From Litoribrevibacter albus (GTDB lineage Bacteria > Pseudomonadota > Gammaproteobacteria > Pseudomonadales > Litoribrevibacteraceae): 64,000 nucleotides of DNA. The stretch is taken from contig NZ_BSNM01000011.1 in the NCBI RefSeq assembly GCF_030159995.1, positions 372,001 to 436,000 of the forward strand. The letters run 5' to 3'. Of this stretch, positions 1-9,163 are shown piece after piece. The notes beneath the pieces are model-generated. The model did no database searches. It was not told where the DNA came from and worked only from the letters and a program-made list of their open reading frames with translations. Made by a program: the position numbers and the translations under genes. Positions within the stretch are counted from its first letter, which is position 1; each line of letters begins with the position of its first letter.

Positions 1-375
1 CACCCGAACGTCAACCTCTGAAACGTCCATAGCACCACTGGTTTCGAGTGACACCTCATAACCAAGATCACATAAACGTGCTAATAACGGAATACAGTTA
101 GGTTGCGCTAGCGGCTCTCCACCCGACACAGTAATGTGTTTGGTTGGATAGGATGAAATTGTCTCTACTATCTCGTCCAGAGACATCCACTCACCACCAC
201 TAAAGGCATATTCAGTATCACAATACTGACAACGTAGAGGACACCCCGTCAGGCGCACAAACACCGTCGGCAACCCCACTGTACGAGTTTCACCTTGCAA
301 TGAATAGAAGATCTCGGTTATTCGTAATTTAGGAGACTCTGAATGAACAGCGTCAGAAGGAGCAGCTTGAGACAT
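1..375 (-). CDS. queE: 7-carboxy-7-deazaguanine synthase QueE (partial, C-terminus outside window)
   Basis: This is a radical SAM enzyme that converts 6-carboxy-tetrahydropterin to 7-carboxy-7-deazaguanine in the synthesis of queuosine precursor preQ0. The first 125 codons are visible from the ATG at 375. They contain the QueE-type substrate signature SLQGET near residue 25, and the three cysteines that bind the 4Fe-4S cluster as C45-PLR-C49-QY-C52, a CX3CX2C spacing. They also contain the SAM-binding SGGEP motif near residue 85. Family members are about 215-225 residues, so roughly 90 residues lie beyond position 1. It follows cpoB after 150 bases on the same strand, an order seen in pseudomonads (pal-cpoB-queE). 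Confidence 0.93.
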   Translation of the reverse strand, partial: MSQAAPSDAVHSESPKLRITEIFYSLQGETRTVGLPTVFVRLTGCPLRCQYCDTEYAFSGGEWMSLDEIVETISSYPTKHITVSGGEPLAQPNCIPLLARLCDLGYEVSLETSGAMDVSEVDVRV

Positions 376-525
376 AGATTAATATTTCACCAACAAAAAC
401 TGAGGCGCGATATTAACCGAAGCGGAAAAGATATGAAACCGGCGAACACCAAGCTTTTATCATATTACTAGGTATTCACCGACTTATCCGACCAAAACGC
501 ATGGTAAAACGCAGTGAGTCAGATT

Positions 526-1506
526 TTATTTTGGAGCAGCAAGAGAGGCTTTAGCCTTAACAGCTTCCGCAGAATTTGGATACACATCCAACAAACGTTT
601 CAACAACTGATCTGCCTCCGCTTTCAAACCCTGACTGGATTTCATCGACGCTAAAGAATACAAGCTGGAAGCTGCCTTTATGCTTTTTGGATATTCTTCC
701 AAAACCCGATTATAGAAGCCTTCCGCCTTTTCAACTTCCCCGCTTCTTTTGTAGATCTGGGCTAACCAATAATAAACATTAGGTTTCAAAGGCGTATCGG
801 GATAATCTTTTAATAAGCGCACAAACTCCAATGCAGCTTTCGTATCACGCCCACCTTCATCAAGAATCGCTTTCGCTTTTTGATATCGGCTCTGATCCGT
901 TTCTGAAGACGTTGAGCCCTCAGCAACAACTGACTCTGTTGGATCAGGAGCAACTTCATCTTCCACAGGAGTAACTACAGCCTTAGGTGCCGTTTCCAAA
1001 GCCACCAGTTTTTCAGCCATCTTCTGTAAACGACGATCCAGATCCGCATAAAGAGCCTTACTCTTTTCTTTCAGCTCACGGATTTGACGCTCTTGAGTCT
1101 CAACTTTCGCCCTTAAGGTCTGAAGCTCTTGAACCAACAGTTTACGGTCATCCGCCAACGGATTAGCTGGCTCAACCGAGTCAGTAATAATCCCAAATTC
1201 TTCAACATCACCACCACTGTCATCCGCTGCGGTAATCGAATCATTCGACACTTGGGAATAACCTGAAGAAGAAACTGGTGCAGCTGTCTGTTCAGGAGCA
1301 GGAGTCGCTTCCGCCAGCTGTTGCTGTGTTTCCATTACCGGAGGAACAACTCGCTGTGCTCGCTCAGAAGGCGCTACGTAACTTGGTGATGACTCAGTAA
1401 CCTGAACCGACCAAACTGGCGTTGCCAGACCCGCCAAAACCAACACACTAAAAAGGGGCTTCGCAACGCGAGCCCCTAAAAGACCGTTATAGAATCTTTT
1501 TTTCAT
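526..1506 (-). CDS. cpoB: Cell division coordinator CpoB (YbgF), Tol-Pal system TPR protein
   Basis: CpoB is a periplasmic protein that binds TolA and coordinates PBP1B-driven septal peptidoglycan synthesis with outer-membrane constriction. The 326-residue product starts with a signal peptide ending near VWSVQ (about residue 34). A long Pro/Ser/Thr-rich stretch follows, with several TPAP- and SSS-type segments. Next comes a predicted coiled coil around residues 120-170 (RKLLVQELQTLRAKVE), which in the family mediates trimerisation. The C-terminal 120 residues hold TPR repeats (YYWLAQIYKRSGEVEKAE and repeats of this type). It is longer than the E. coli protein (about 263 residues), mainly because of the low-complexity N-terminal spacer. 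It lies 60 bases after pal. Confidence 0.9.
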   Translation of the reverse strand: MKKRFYNGLLGARVAKPLFSVLVLAGLATPVWSVQVTESSPSYVAPSERAQRVVPPVMETQQQLAEATPAPEQTAAPVSSSGYSQVSNDSITAADDSGGDVEEFGIITDSVEPANPLADDRKLLVQELQTLRAKVETQERQIRELKEKSKALYADLDRRLQKMAEKLVALETAPKAVVTPVEDEVAPDPTESVVAEGSTSSETDQSRYQKAKAILDEGGRDTKAALEFVRLLKDYPDTPLKPNVYYWLAQIYKRSGEVEKAEGFYNRVLEEYPKSIKAASSLYSLASMKSSQGLKAEADQLLKRLLDVYPNSAEAVKAKASLAAPK

Positions 1507-1566
1507 AAATAAAACCGAAGTCGTAAAGAGACAAGGGTTTGAATAACTAAGTTACTAAGCAAATGC

Positions 1567-2157
1567 TTAGTAACTCAATTCAACACGACGGTTTTTAGCA
1601 TGATTAGAGAAATCCGCTGGTTTCTCTTCACCGTAGCTAATTACTTCGATTTGAGAAGCAGCTACACCTTCAGCCATCAGGATTTGAGCAACAGCTTTAC
1701 CACGACGCTCACCCAACGCTAAGTTATATTCACGAGTACCACGCTCATCAGCATGACCAGCCAAGTGTACTTTAGCTGATGAGTTCAGCTTCAAATACGC
1801 AGAATGCGCTTTAAGTGCGTTCAACGCTTCACCTTTTACTTCTGACTTATCGAAGTCGAAGTAGAAAACGGTCAATGCAGCCATTGCAGCATCCTTAGCT
1901 GCGTTCGCTTCTGACATTGAATTTTCAGCCATAGAATTAGCAGTTTGACCTGACACAGTCTGACCACTCACACCAGAAGCTTCACCAGTACCTGAAGTGG
2001 TTGTGGTAGAACCAGTGCTTTCAGTTTGAGTTGCAGTAGTCGTTGTACCTGCAGTTGAAGAAGAAGTCTCTTCTTGAGTTGGGTTAGAACCACATGCAGT
2101 CAATACCGCAGCAGATAAAGATACTAGTGCAAATTTCTTGAATGGCGTTAAGTCCAT
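1567..2157 (-). CDS. pal: Peptidoglycan-associated lipoprotein Pal
   Basis: Pal is the outer-membrane lipoprotein of the Tol-Pal complex; it binds meso-DAP in peptidoglycan and, alternately, TolB. I place the start at the ATG at 2157, because GGGAAAG sits five bases upstream. An in-frame ATG at 2169 has no such site. A signal peptide ends in the lipobox LTAC. A long Ser/Thr/Gly-rich linker of about 70 residues follows, before the OmpA-C domain (YFDFDKSEV, then HADERGTREYN and NRRVELSY). The linker is notably extended and contains repeated SGQT and AENS/SEAN units. The gene lies between tolB and cpoB on the same strand. Confidence 0.95.
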   Translation of the reverse strand: MDLTPFKKFALVSLSAAVLTACGSNPTQEETSSSTAGTTTTATQTESTGSTTTTSGTGEASGVSGQTVSGQTANSMAENSMSEANAAKDAAMAALTVFYFDFDKSEVKGEALNALKAHSAYLKLNSSAKVHLAGHADERGTREYNLALGERRGKAVAQILMAEGVAASQIEVISYGEEKPADFSNHAKNRRVELSY

Positions 2158-2241
2158 AATCTTTCCCATGATCCAGTTAGGTTATCAGTTTCAATTTTAA
2201 ATACTTTTCAAGTTCAAACTGCAGGCTATTTCTGTATAAAT

Positions 2242-3585
2242 CTACCGCCGTAAATAAGGTGACCACGCAGGTTCCCGCACATCACCTTTGCTTGATGGTA
2301 AGCGCATACTTACTTCACCATCTATCGATACTACAGACAATACGCCTTGATCTCTATATTTAGTAGCATAGATCACCATTCCACCATTGGGTGCAACACT
2401 TGGCGATTCATCGAGATCACTTTCAGTTAAAACTTTGATTCGTCCCGTTTGCAAGTCTTGCCTTGCAATATGGAAAATTCCCTCACTGCGATGCACCATA
2501 ACCAAATAACGACCATCCCGTGTCATCTGTGCTCTCGCGTTATAATCCCCTGTGTATGTTAAGCGCTCAACCTTATCCGTTGCAAGGTCAAGCCTGTAAA
2601 TCTGTGGGTTTCCAATACGATTAGAAGTAAAAATAATGCCTTTTCCATCCGGTGTCCAACTTGGCTCTGTATCAATTGCGTAATGACGCGTTTTACGAGA
2701 CAGCTTTTTGGTATTTAGATCCAGAACATAAATTTCCGGATTTCCATCTCTGGACAACACAAATGCCAGCTTTTGGTCATCAGGCGACCAGCTTGGTGCA
2801 CCATTTAATCCCTCAAATGAAGAAACACGAACTCGCTTACCAGTTTCCTTGTACTGAATGTAAATCGCCGGACGCCCCAGCTTCTGACCTTTGCGGCGCT
2901 CAAATGAAACATAAGCCAGCTTTTTCCCATCATTTGACCAGCTTGGTGAAATGATAGGTTCATCTGACCTAAGCACATAACGTGCCCGACCACCATCCGC
3001 ATCAGCAATATTTAACTGATAGACAGGATCAGTTTTAACGTTTTCAACCGTTACATAAGCGATCTCGGTAGAAAACGCGCCAGGCTTGCCCGTTATCTTT
3101 TCATAAACCTTGTCACTGATGTAATGAGCTATGTCACGAAGTTGCTCTTCTTTTCCTGGAACCACTTCTGCTAATACGCTTTGCCCCAGAAAGATATCGA
3201 ACAGCTCAAAACGAACCTGATACTGGGATTTAGTAGCATCAAAACCGATTTGCCCAATCAGCACGAAGTCCTGATTGGTACGCTCCCAATCAGAGAAAAT
3301 GAAGTTTTCTGATTTATTCGGAAGACTGAGCATCTGACCGACCGGTAACAAGTCAAAATAGCCACTGCGATACAGGTCGCTAGAGACAATCCCGGAAACA
3401 TCCTCGGGCAAGGCATTTTTACCCTGCCAAGAAAACGGTACGACCGCCACAGGGATAGCACTTTCAACGCCTTTGGTGATTAAAATACTAATTCTAGGTC
3501 CATCTTCGCCTTCAAAAGCACGAACAAATGATCCCCAAAAAACCAACAACACTATTAGTATTAATCTAACTTTCATAAATTTCAC
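2242..3585 (-). CDS. tolB: Tol-Pal system periplasmic protein TolB
   Basis: TolB is the periplasmic beta-propeller that shuttles between Pal and TolA. The sequence has a signal peptide (cleavage likely after FVRA) and an N-terminal alpha/beta domain. A C-terminal six-bladed propeller follows with recurring PSWSxDGxKLAY-type blades ([36 protein letters not shown]). The length of 447 residues is normal. The first possible start is a GTG whose GTGA overlaps the TGA stop of tolA, giving translational coupling. An ATG three codons later, at 3576, is an equally plausible start. It is the fourth gene of the tolQRAB-pal run. Confidence 0.95.
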   Translation of the reverse strand: MKFMKVRLILIVLLVFWGSFVRAFEGEDGPRISILITKGVESAIPVAVVPFSWQGKNALPEDVSGIVSSDLYRSGYFDLLPVGQMLSLPNKSENFIFSDWERTNQDFVLIGQIGFDATKSQYQVRFELFDIFLGQSVLAEVVPGKEEQLRDIAHYISDKVYEKITGKPGAFSTEIAYVTVENVKTDPVYQLNIADADGGRARYVLRSDEPIISPSWSNDGKKLAYVSFERRKGQKLGRPAIYIQYKETGKRVRVSSFEGLNGAPSWSPDDQKLAFVLSRDGNPEIYVLDLNTKKLSRKTRHYAIDTEPSWTPDGKGIIFTSNRIGNPQIYRLDLATDKVERLTYTGDYNARAQMTRDGRYLVMVHRSEGIFHIARQDLQTGRIKVLTESDLDESPSVAPNGGMVIYATKYRDQGVLSVVSIDGEVSMRLPSSKGDVREPAWSPYLRR

Positions 3586-4553
3586 TTACTTTGCGGTACA
3601 AAATTGAATACATACCCTTTGTTCAATTTATTAAAATTATCAGTAGTCAAATCTCGAATTTCAGGGATATTCCCCATACTCCACGCAGCTTTCTCGACAC
3701 TTCGATCCAAAGCTACATTGCCAGAAGATTTAACTACTTTAACATCCCTCAAATCACCATCAGGCAGAAAAAACAACCATACCCAAATCACCTGTTCTGA
3801 TTCTGAACCAGGGGGGATAGTCCAATTAGAGATTACAGATTGTTTAATAATCGCCACAACCTGATCAAGAGGTTTGTTATTACTCTTTTGATTCACTTCC
3901 GATTGTTTTTTTGAGGCCTTTTCTTTCTCTAACTCAGCTAACTCTTTTTCCAAAGCTTCTAATTCTTTAAGCTCTTTCTCTTCCTGCTCTTTACGCTTAC
4001 GCTCTTCTTCCTGCTTGGCTAACTCAGCTTCTTGTTTAGCCAGCTCTTCTTTAGCTAACCGCTCGGCTTCTTGCTTAGCTTTTATCTGTTCTGCTTTTTT
4101 CTTTTCTTCCGCTAAACGCTTTTGTTCAGCTTCTTGTTTCTTGCGGGCTTCTTCTTTTTTCTTCAACGCCAACGCTTCTTGTTTTTTCTTCTCTTCCGCA
4201 GCCTTCCGTTTGGCTTCTTCTTTTCGTTTTTGTTCCGCTAACTTACGTTTTTTTTCTGCTTCTTTTTGCTTTTGATCAGCAACTCGTTTCTTCTCTGCCG
4301 CGACACGCTTACGCTCTTGCTCTGCCTTACGTTTACGTTCAGCTTCCCACTTTTTACGTTTTTCAGCGATATCTTTCTGCTTTTGCTGCTTAAAAGGATC
4401 GTCAGTAACCAACGATGCAACAACATGTGGTAGCTCGACTTTTTTAGTCTGCTCTTGCTCGAAGCCCCAATCCACCAATAAAAACAGTGCAAACGCAAAA
4501 TGCACTGCCAATGAAATCAGTAAAGGTTGTTTGAAGCTCTTTAACTCATCCAT
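3582..4553 (-). CDS. tolA: Cell envelope integrity protein TolA
   Basis: TolA is the inner-membrane protein that transmits proton-motive force from TolQR to the outer membrane. It has one N-terminal transmembrane segment (about residues 12-30). A very long Lys/Glu/Ala/Gln helix runs from about residue 50 to 210 (strings of [15 protein letters not shown] type). A globular C-terminal domain III (about 225-323) carries the conserved WLFFLPDG and KSSGN strands. The 323-residue length is typical of pseudomonads. It starts 8 bases after tolR ends and overlaps tolB by 4 bases. Its base composition, very rich in AAG/GAA codons, produces spurious reading frames on the other strand. Confidence 0.95.
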   Translation of the reverse strand: MDELKSFKQPLLISLAVHFAFALFLLVDWGFEQEQTKKVELPHVVASLVTDDPFKQQKQKDIAEKRKKWEAERKRKAEQERKRVAAEKKRVADQKQKEAEKKRKLAEQKRKEEAKRKAAEEKKKQEALALKKKEEARKKQEAEQKRLAEEKKKAEQIKAKQEAERLAKEELAKQEAELAKQEEERKRKEQEEKELKELEALEKELAELEKEKASKKQSEVNQKSNNKPLDQVVAIIKQSVISNWTIPPGSESEQVIWVWLFFLPDGDLRDVKVVKSSGNVALDRSVEKAAWSMGNIPEIRDLTTDNFNKLNKGYVFNFVPQSK

Positions 4554-4561
4554 GCCGTAAC

Positions 4562-5008
4562 TTAACTCTCAGCCGGTTCAGTAATTAAACCAACATTTTC
4601 AATTCCGGCTTGCTGTAGCTGAGCCATTAAAGTAACAACTTTGCCATAAGCGACCTGCTGATCGCCTCGAATTAACACGGCTACTTGCGGAGTTTGAGAA
4701 CGAGCCGCCTTGATGCGAATGATGAGTTTATCCAGCTCAATGGCTTTTTTCTGTTCTGCACTGATGGATAGGTAGAAGTCTCCGGCTCTATCAATTGAAA
4801 TAACCAGAGGATCAGCCTGCTTGGTTTCATCAATCAACTCAGAATCGACCTTAGGTAGTTCAACGCTGACACCTTGGGTCAATAGTGGGGCCGTTGCCAT
4901 GAAAATAACCAAAAGCACCAACATCACATCAATGTAAGGCACCACATTAATTTCAGACATAGGGCGATGCTTTTTATTGCTGCCCCGAATAGGTTGAGTC
5001 GCTGCCAT
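4562..5008 (-). CDS. tolR: Tol-Pal system protein TolR
   Basis: TolR is an ExbD-family inner-membrane protein that forms the proton-conducting motor with TolQ. The 148 residues show the family arrangement. A short cytoplasmic N-terminus ends in MSEINVVPYIDVMLVL, where the intramembrane Asp is the proton-relay residue. One transmembrane helix (about residues 25-44) is followed by a periplasmic domain ending in GIENVGLITEP. It lies between tolQ (62 bases upstream) and tolA (8 bases downstream), so it is probably cotranscribed with both. Confidence 0.95.
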   Translation of the reverse strand: MAATQPIRGSNKKHRPMSEINVVPYIDVMLVLLVIFMATAPLLTQGVSVELPKVDSELIDETKQADPLVISIDRAGDFYLSISAEQKKAIELDKLIIRIKAARSQTPQVAVLIRGDQQVAYGKVVTLMAQLQQAGIENVGLITEPAES

Positions 5009-5070
5009 TGTTTCTTTCCTTTCGATGGATAGCGCAACAGAAGTGATTGCGCTACACCGTTAACTCGTCG

Positions 5071-5754
5071 TTAGCCTTGAACCGCATGCACTTTACGGTG
5101 AAGAATGGCAGAAAATTCATCAGCAAAGGTTTCATAACTGCTAACGATGTCATCTGCCACCGCTGAGAATCGGTTATAACCAATAACCGCAGGGATCGCA
5201 GCAAACAATCCAATGGCCGTTGCAATCAGAGCTTCAGAAATACCAGGTGCAACAACTGCCAGAGTGGCTTGTTTCATGGTTGCTAAACCACGGAAGGAGT
5301 TCATGATCCCCCACACTGTACCGAACAAGCCGATATATGGACTGGTCGATCCAACGGTCGCAAGGAAAGGTAAGGTTTCTTCAAGCTTTTCAGCTTCCTT
5401 AGAACAGGCAACACGCATGGCACGCTGAGTTCCTTCCATGATCGCATCAGGATCAACACCCGGCTGTTGGCGTAATCGGCTGAATTCTTTAAACCCGGCT
5501 CGGAAAATATTCTGCATACCACTGTCTGGATCAGGATTCGTTGAAACTTCACGATACAGTTGAGCCAAATCCATTCCCGACCAAAAACGCTCTTCAAAAT
5601 CACTGGCAGAACGCTTTGCTGCTGAAAGAGTACGGGTTCTTTGAACGATGATGGCCCATGAAACAACTGAAGCCATTACCAGAATCAGCATAACCAATTG
5701 AACAAGAAGTGATGCCTCACTCACCAGATGCCAAACTGATAGTTGATCTTGCAT
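5071..5754 (-). CDS. tolQ: Tol-Pal system protein TolQ
   Basis: TolQ is an ExbB/MotA-family inner-membrane protein that forms the pentameric stator of the TolQR motor. The 227-residue sequence contains three hydrophobic segments: LLVQLVMLILVMASVVSWAII near the start, the helix following ATVGSTSPYIGLFGTVWGIM, and the following EALIATAIGLFAAIPAVIGYN. These include the conserved polar residues of the ion path. It is the first gene of the tol run. The usual upstream ybgC thioesterase is not present; ruvB lies 222 bases upstream on the same strand. Confidence 0.95.
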   Translation of the reverse strand: MQDQLSVWHLVSEASLLVQLVMLILVMASVVSWAIIVQRTRTLSAAKRSASDFEERFWSGMDLAQLYREVSTNPDPDSGMQNIFRAGFKEFSRLRQQPGVDPDAIMEGTQRAMRVACSKEAEKLEETLPFLATVGSTSPYIGLFGTVWGIMNSFRGLATMKQATLAVVAPGISEALIATAIGLFAAIPAVIGYNRFSAVADDIVSSYETFADEFSAILHRKVHAVQG

Positions 5755-5964
5755 GTTTATATCCTTTGCGACAATAGAATGATGGCTGTCTTTACTAGTG
5801 ATTTTTAAAGTGAAGTCTTAGGTCTTTGGGTTAAGAACCTAGATTCATTGATTAGTTCATTGATAGGAACAACAATATACACGAATCGCGCAAAACTTCA
5901 TCCAAAGCCACGTCAAAATGAATGAAAATTTCATCAAAGGTTAACAGTCGAAAGGGGGAAGGAT

Positions 5965-5993
5965 ATCCCCTGAGCCCTATTTAGGCTCAGGAA
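5965..5993 (-). other. Hairpin at the ruvB stop codon, without a U-tract
   Basis: An 8-bp GC-rich inverted repeat (CCTGAGCC at 5969-5976 and GGCTCAGG at 5984-5991, 7-base loop) straddles the ruvB stop codon. On the minus strand it is not followed by a run of T, so it is a weak candidate for intrinsic termination. It might act as an attenuator or mRNA-stability element between ruvB and tolQ. This leaves open whether transcripts from the ruv promoter enter the tol genes. Confidence 0.4.
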
Positions 5994-6990
5994 GATCAAG
6001 TCCAAAATGAAGGTACGCGCTTTGGGTAACGACTCGCCCGCGCGGGGTTCGCATGATGAATCCTTGCTGGATTAAATAGGGTTCCAACACATCTTCAATG
6101 GTGTCACGTTCTTCACTGATCGCTGCAGCCAAACTGTCAACTCCAACCGGGCCGCCATCAAATTTCTCAATCATAGCAAGTAATAAACGACGATCCATAT
6201 GGTCTAAGCCGTGCTGATCCACATGCAACATATTCAGTGCCTGATCCGCCGCATCCTGATTCACAATGCCGCCGCATTTCACTTCTGCATAGTCTCTAAC
6301 TCTTCGAAGTAAACGGTTAGCAATACGAGGGGTGCCTCGGGAACGTCTAGCCACTACCTCTGCACCACCAGGATCCATTGTCATGCCTAATTTCTCGGCG
6401 GAGCGTTGTACGATATGAGTCAAATCAGGTACGGAATAAAACTCCAATCGCTGAACAATACCAAAGCGGTCCCTTAGCGGAGAGGTCAACAACCCCGCTC
6501 GTGTGGTGGCGCCCACCAGAGTAAAAGGAGGTAAATCCAGCTTGATTGAACGAGCCGCCGGCCCTTCACCAATCATGATGTCCAGCTGGTAATCTTCCAT
6601 CGCCGGATAGAGAACTTCTTCAATGGCCGGACTTAACCGATGAATTTCATCGATAAACAGCACATCGTGAGGTTCAAGGTTGGTTAGCATCGCCGCCAAA
6701 TCCCCCGCTTTCTCAAGCACAGGGCCGGAAGTAGTTTTTATATCCACTCCCATTTCGTTGGCAATAATATTCGCTAAGGTAGTTTTACCCAGACCAGGAG
6801 GCCCAAATATCAAGGTGTGATCTAAGGCTTCCTGACGTTTTCTTGCCGCCTCAATAAAGATCGACATTTGATCCCGAACCTCAGGCTGGCCTACATAGTC
6901 AGCTAACTGTTTGGGGCGTAACGCTCTATCTTGATGATTTTCTGTTTGCGTTACAGGCTGCGCTGAAATTAAACGATCCGGTTCTAACAT
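5977..6990 (-). CDS. ruvB: Holliday junction branch migration helicase RuvB
   Basis: RuvB is the AAA+ motor of the RuvAB branch-migration complex. The 337-residue protein has Walker [10 protein letters not shown] at about residues 63-71 and Walker [11 protein letters not shown] near 110. It also has sensor-1 VGATTRAG and the arginine-finger region [10 protein letters not shown]-terminal winged-helix DNA-binding domain ends in TPRGRVVT and its flanking residues. It is the last gene of the yebC-ruvC-ruvA-ruvB run on the minus strand, 85 bases after ruvA. Confidence 0.97.
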   Translation of the reverse strand: MLEPDRLISAQPVTQTENHQDRALRPKQLADYVGQPEVRDQMSIFIEAARKRQEALDHTLIFGPPGLGKTTLANIIANEMGVDIKTTSGPVLEKAGDLAAMLTNLEPHDVLFIDEIHRLSPAIEEVLYPAMEDYQLDIMIGEGPAARSIKLDLPPFTLVGATTRAGLLTSPLRDRFGIVQRLEFYSVPDLTHIVQRSAEKLGMTMDPGGAEVVARRSRGTPRIANRLLRRVRDYAEVKCGGIVNQDAADQALNMLHVDQHGLDHMDRRLLLAMIEKFDGGPVGVDSLAAAISEERDTIEDVLEPYLIQQGFIMRTPRGRVVTQSAYLHFGLDLPEPK

Positions 6991-7075
6991 CTATCTTACC
7001 TAATGGGTTTGCTGTCCCTATATTTCTAGAGAACGATTTCTAAAAAACAATCTCTAAAAAATACGAACAAGCGGA

Positions 7076-7690
7076 TTATCGCTTCGACAAGCTCTTCAAG
7101 GCCAATCGAATTAACTCCTCACTGCTGCTCGCCTGACCTTTCACAGCATTGATCATCTTGGTCGCTTCAGTGGGTTTATAGCCTAATGCAATCAGAGCAC
7201 TTTCTGCTTCTACATCAGCATTGGCATTTATCTCAGGTGCATTTCCTGCCGCAGCTTCCAAAGGCAAAGCCATTGTTACTCCCGCCCAGTCCTTCAGTCG
7301 ATCTTTCATTTCAATGATCAAACGCTCGGCTGTTTTCTTGCCAATACCTGGCAGTTTCACTAATGCGGAGCTATCCTCTGCATGAATACAGCCAACAAAC
7401 TGATCAGCATCCAGCGTGGATAAGATCCCCAGCGCCATTTTCGGCCCCACACCATTCACTTTGATCAGCTCTTTGAAAAGAGTGCGATCCTGTTTCGAAA
7501 TAAAACCGTAAAGCAAATGTGCATCTTCCCGGACAGTCAAATGCGTATGTAATACCACGCCTGTCCCAATCTCTCCAAGTTGGTAGATCGTTGTCATAGG
7601 CGCTTCAATTTCATAACCCACGCCATTCACATCCACCAACAGTTGCGGTGGGTTCTTTTCTTCCAGTATTCCCTTTATTCGTCCAATCAC
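7076..7690 (-). CDS. ruvA: Holliday junction branch migration protein RuvA
   Basis: RuvA binds the four-way junction and loads RuvB. The 204 residues show an N-terminal OB-like domain (MIGRIKG, VGYEIEAP), the two helix-hairpin-helix motifs (LIKVNGVGPKMA and LVKLPGIGKKTAERL) and a C-terminal RuvB-contacting UBA-like domain (ALIALGYKPTEATKMI). The start codon is GTG at 7690 and I see no strong Shine-Dalgarno sequence before it, so translation may be weak or coupled to ruvC, which ends 39 bases upstream. Confidence 0.96.
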   Translation of the reverse strand: MIGRIKGILEEKNPPQLLVDVNGVGYEIEAPMTTIYQLGEIGTGVVLHTHLTVREDAHLLYGFISKQDRTLFKELIKVNGVGPKMALGILSTLDADQFVGCIHAEDSSALVKLPGIGKKTAERLIIEMKDRLKDWAGVTMALPLEAAAGNAPEINANADVEAESALIALGYKPTEATKMINAVKGQASSSEELIRLALKSLSKR

Positions 7691-7729
7691 GCGATACGAC
7701 CAATTATCTTCTGTTAAAAATTTTAAAAC

Positions 7730-8254
7730 CTAAATGGTTCTGACTCGACCTCTGCGAACCGCATTCGCGCCACCCATCCGAACCATACTTAGTTTGGAAT
7801 TAGCATGGCAAAGGGCAATGGCCAGAGCATCCGCTGCGTCTGCCTGAGGCACTCCCGGCAACTTCAATAAGGTCGTCACCATATGCTGAACCTGAACTTT
7901 ATCCGCACTGCCTTTGCCTACCACGGATTGCTTTACTCGTCTGGCAGCATATTCATAGACCTCAAGGTCCTGTGATGTCGCAGCCACAATTGCAGCGCCT
8001 CGGGCCTGCCCAAGCTTTAGAGCAGAATCAGCGTTCTTAGCCATGAACACCTGCTCAATGGCCATTTCTTGCGGAATGTAGGTATCTATCACCTGATTCA
8101 CCGCATCAAAGATGTACTTCAACTTCTCAGATAAGGATTCACCCTTTACACGAATACAGCCACTGGCAACGTATTCATGCTTCGCTCCCAACGTATTAAT
8201 AACGCCATAACCAGTAATTCGGGAACCTGGGTCTATCCCAAGAATAATCGCCAT
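7730..8254 (-). CDS. ruvC: Crossover junction endodeoxyribonuclease RuvC
   Basis: RuvC is the Holliday-junction resolvase. The 174 residues contain the RNase H-fold catalytic acids in the expected places: Asp in ILGIDPGSR (residue 8), Glu in AIEQVF near 68, and the paired Asp in [12 protein letters not shown] near 138-142. Length is typical. It begins 10 bases after yebC ends and is followed by ruvA, so yebC-ruvC-ruvA-ruvB appears to be one transcription unit. Confidence 0.97.
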   Translation of the reverse strand: MAIILGIDPGSRITGYGVINTLGAKHEYVASGCIRVKGESLSEKLKYIFDAVNQVIDTYIPQEMAIEQVFMAKNADSALKLGQARGAAIVAATSQDLEVYEYAARRVKQSVVGKGSADKVQVQHMVTTLLKLPGVPQADAADALAIALCHANSKLSMVRMGGANAVRRGRVRTI

Positions 8255-8264
8255 TTAAAACCTA

Positions 8265-9008
8265 TTAGAGTAATTCATAAGATTCAGCCGGAATGTTCGC
8301 GTTTGAATAGACATCCTGAACATCATCCAAATCTTCAAGCCGATCAATCAATCGAAGCACTTTAGCCCCCTCTTCGACAGAGAGATCTGCCTTGGTACTC
8401 GGCAGCTGAGTAATTTCACTCGACAGCACTTCAGTGCCTATCTCAGCCAGCGCCTCTTTGACTGCCAGATAATCGTTCGGTGCGGTAATGACTTCTACCG
8501 TACCATCTTCATGACCCACCACATCTTCAGCGCCAGCATCCAAGGCCAGCTCCATGATCTGGTCTTCATCAGCGCCTTCACCAAACACGATATGACCTAC
8601 TTTATTAAAGAGGTAAGCAACGGAACCATCTGTTCCCAGATTTCCACCATGTTTAGTAAACGCATGACGCACGTCGCTCACAGTACGATTTCGGTTGTCC
8701 GAAAGCGCCGTCACATAAATAGCTACACCACCAGGCCCATAGCCTTCATACGTTAACTCATCCAAATTAGCGTCATCACCACCGCCAGTACCACGTTGAA
8801 TGGCTTTTTCTATGGTGTCACGCTTCATGTTGGCACTTAGGGCCTTATCAATGACAGCACGCAAACCCGGGTTATCTTCAGGATTTCCACCACCTTGCTT
8901 GGCTGCAACGACTAGCTCACGAATGATTTTGGTGAAAACCTTGCCGCGTTTGGCATCCTGGGCGGCTTTACGATGACGAATATTTGCCCATTTACTGTGT
9001 CCTGCCAT
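8265..9008 (-). CDS. yebC: YebC/PmpR (TACO1-family) probable transcriptional regulator or translation factor
   Basis: This is the first gene of the ruv transcription unit. The 247 residues begin with the highly conserved [19 protein letters not shown] and continue through the three-domain TACO1 fold, with an acidic middle segment ([20 protein letters not shown]). Family members have been described as DNA-binding regulators (PmpR) and, more recently, as factors that relieve ribosome stalling; which applies here cannot be read from sequence. A strong GGGAGGT site precedes the ATG at 9008. A LexA-type box lies 66-85 bases upstream. Confidence 0.93.
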   Translation of the reverse strand: MAGHSKWANIRHRKAAQDAKRGKVFTKIIRELVVAAKQGGGNPEDNPGLRAVIDKALSANMKRDTIEKAIQRGTGGGDDANLDELTYEGYGPGGVAIYVTALSDNRNRTVSDVRHAFTKHGGNLGTDGSVAYLFNKVGHIVFGEGADEDQIMELALDAGAEDVVGHEDGTVEVITAPNDYLAVKEALAEIGTEVLSSEITQLPSTKADLSVEEGAKVLRLIDRLEDLDDVQDVYSNANIPAESYELL

Positions 9009-9073
9009 ATTACGACCTCCCTCACCAACTCAAACTAGCTACAAATTACCCAGGTAATGAAACTCTAGCTGCA

Positions 9074-9093
9074 TACTGTATTAAAATACAGTC
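9074..9093 (-). promoter_or_regulatory. LexA-type (SOS) operator upstream of yebC-ruvCAB
   Basis: The segment reads ACTGTAT-TAAA-ATACAGT (9075-9092). This is a perfect 7-bp inverted repeat that contains CTG-N10-CAG, the gammaproteobacterial LexA consensus, with an AT-rich centre. It lies between the aspS terminator and the yebC start codon, 66 bases from the latter, where it could block RNA polymerase. ruvAB is a known SOS operon in E. coli; extension of the regulon to yebC-ruvCAB here is inferred. Confidence 0.75.
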
Positions 9094-9110
9094 ATCTTTT
9101 CTACCGAGAA

Positions 9111-9142
9111 ATAAAAAAAGGCTCCCGAAGGAGCCTTTTTTA
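9111..9142 (-). terminator. Intrinsic terminator of aspS
   Basis: AAAAAGGCTCC and GGAGCCTTTTT pair around a CGAA loop (9115-9140), with T-runs on both sides. It follows the aspS stop codon by 22 bases on the minus strand. It separates aspS from yebC, which implies that yebC-ruvCAB has its own promoter. Confidence 0.88.
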
Positions 9143-9163
9143 AGATAATCAGACAAGAAGAAC

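Noticed and set aside
4015-4498. Long open frames on the strand opposite tolA
   Set aside because: They are shadows of the Lys/Glu/Ala-rich tolA helix, give Ser/Cys/Phe- or Arg/Lys-rich nonsense and have no ribosome-binding sites.
5844-5864. Direct repeat TTCATTGAT twice upstream of tolQ
   Set aside because: Nine bases with a 12-base period in an AT-rich region is too short to call a regulator site without conservation data.
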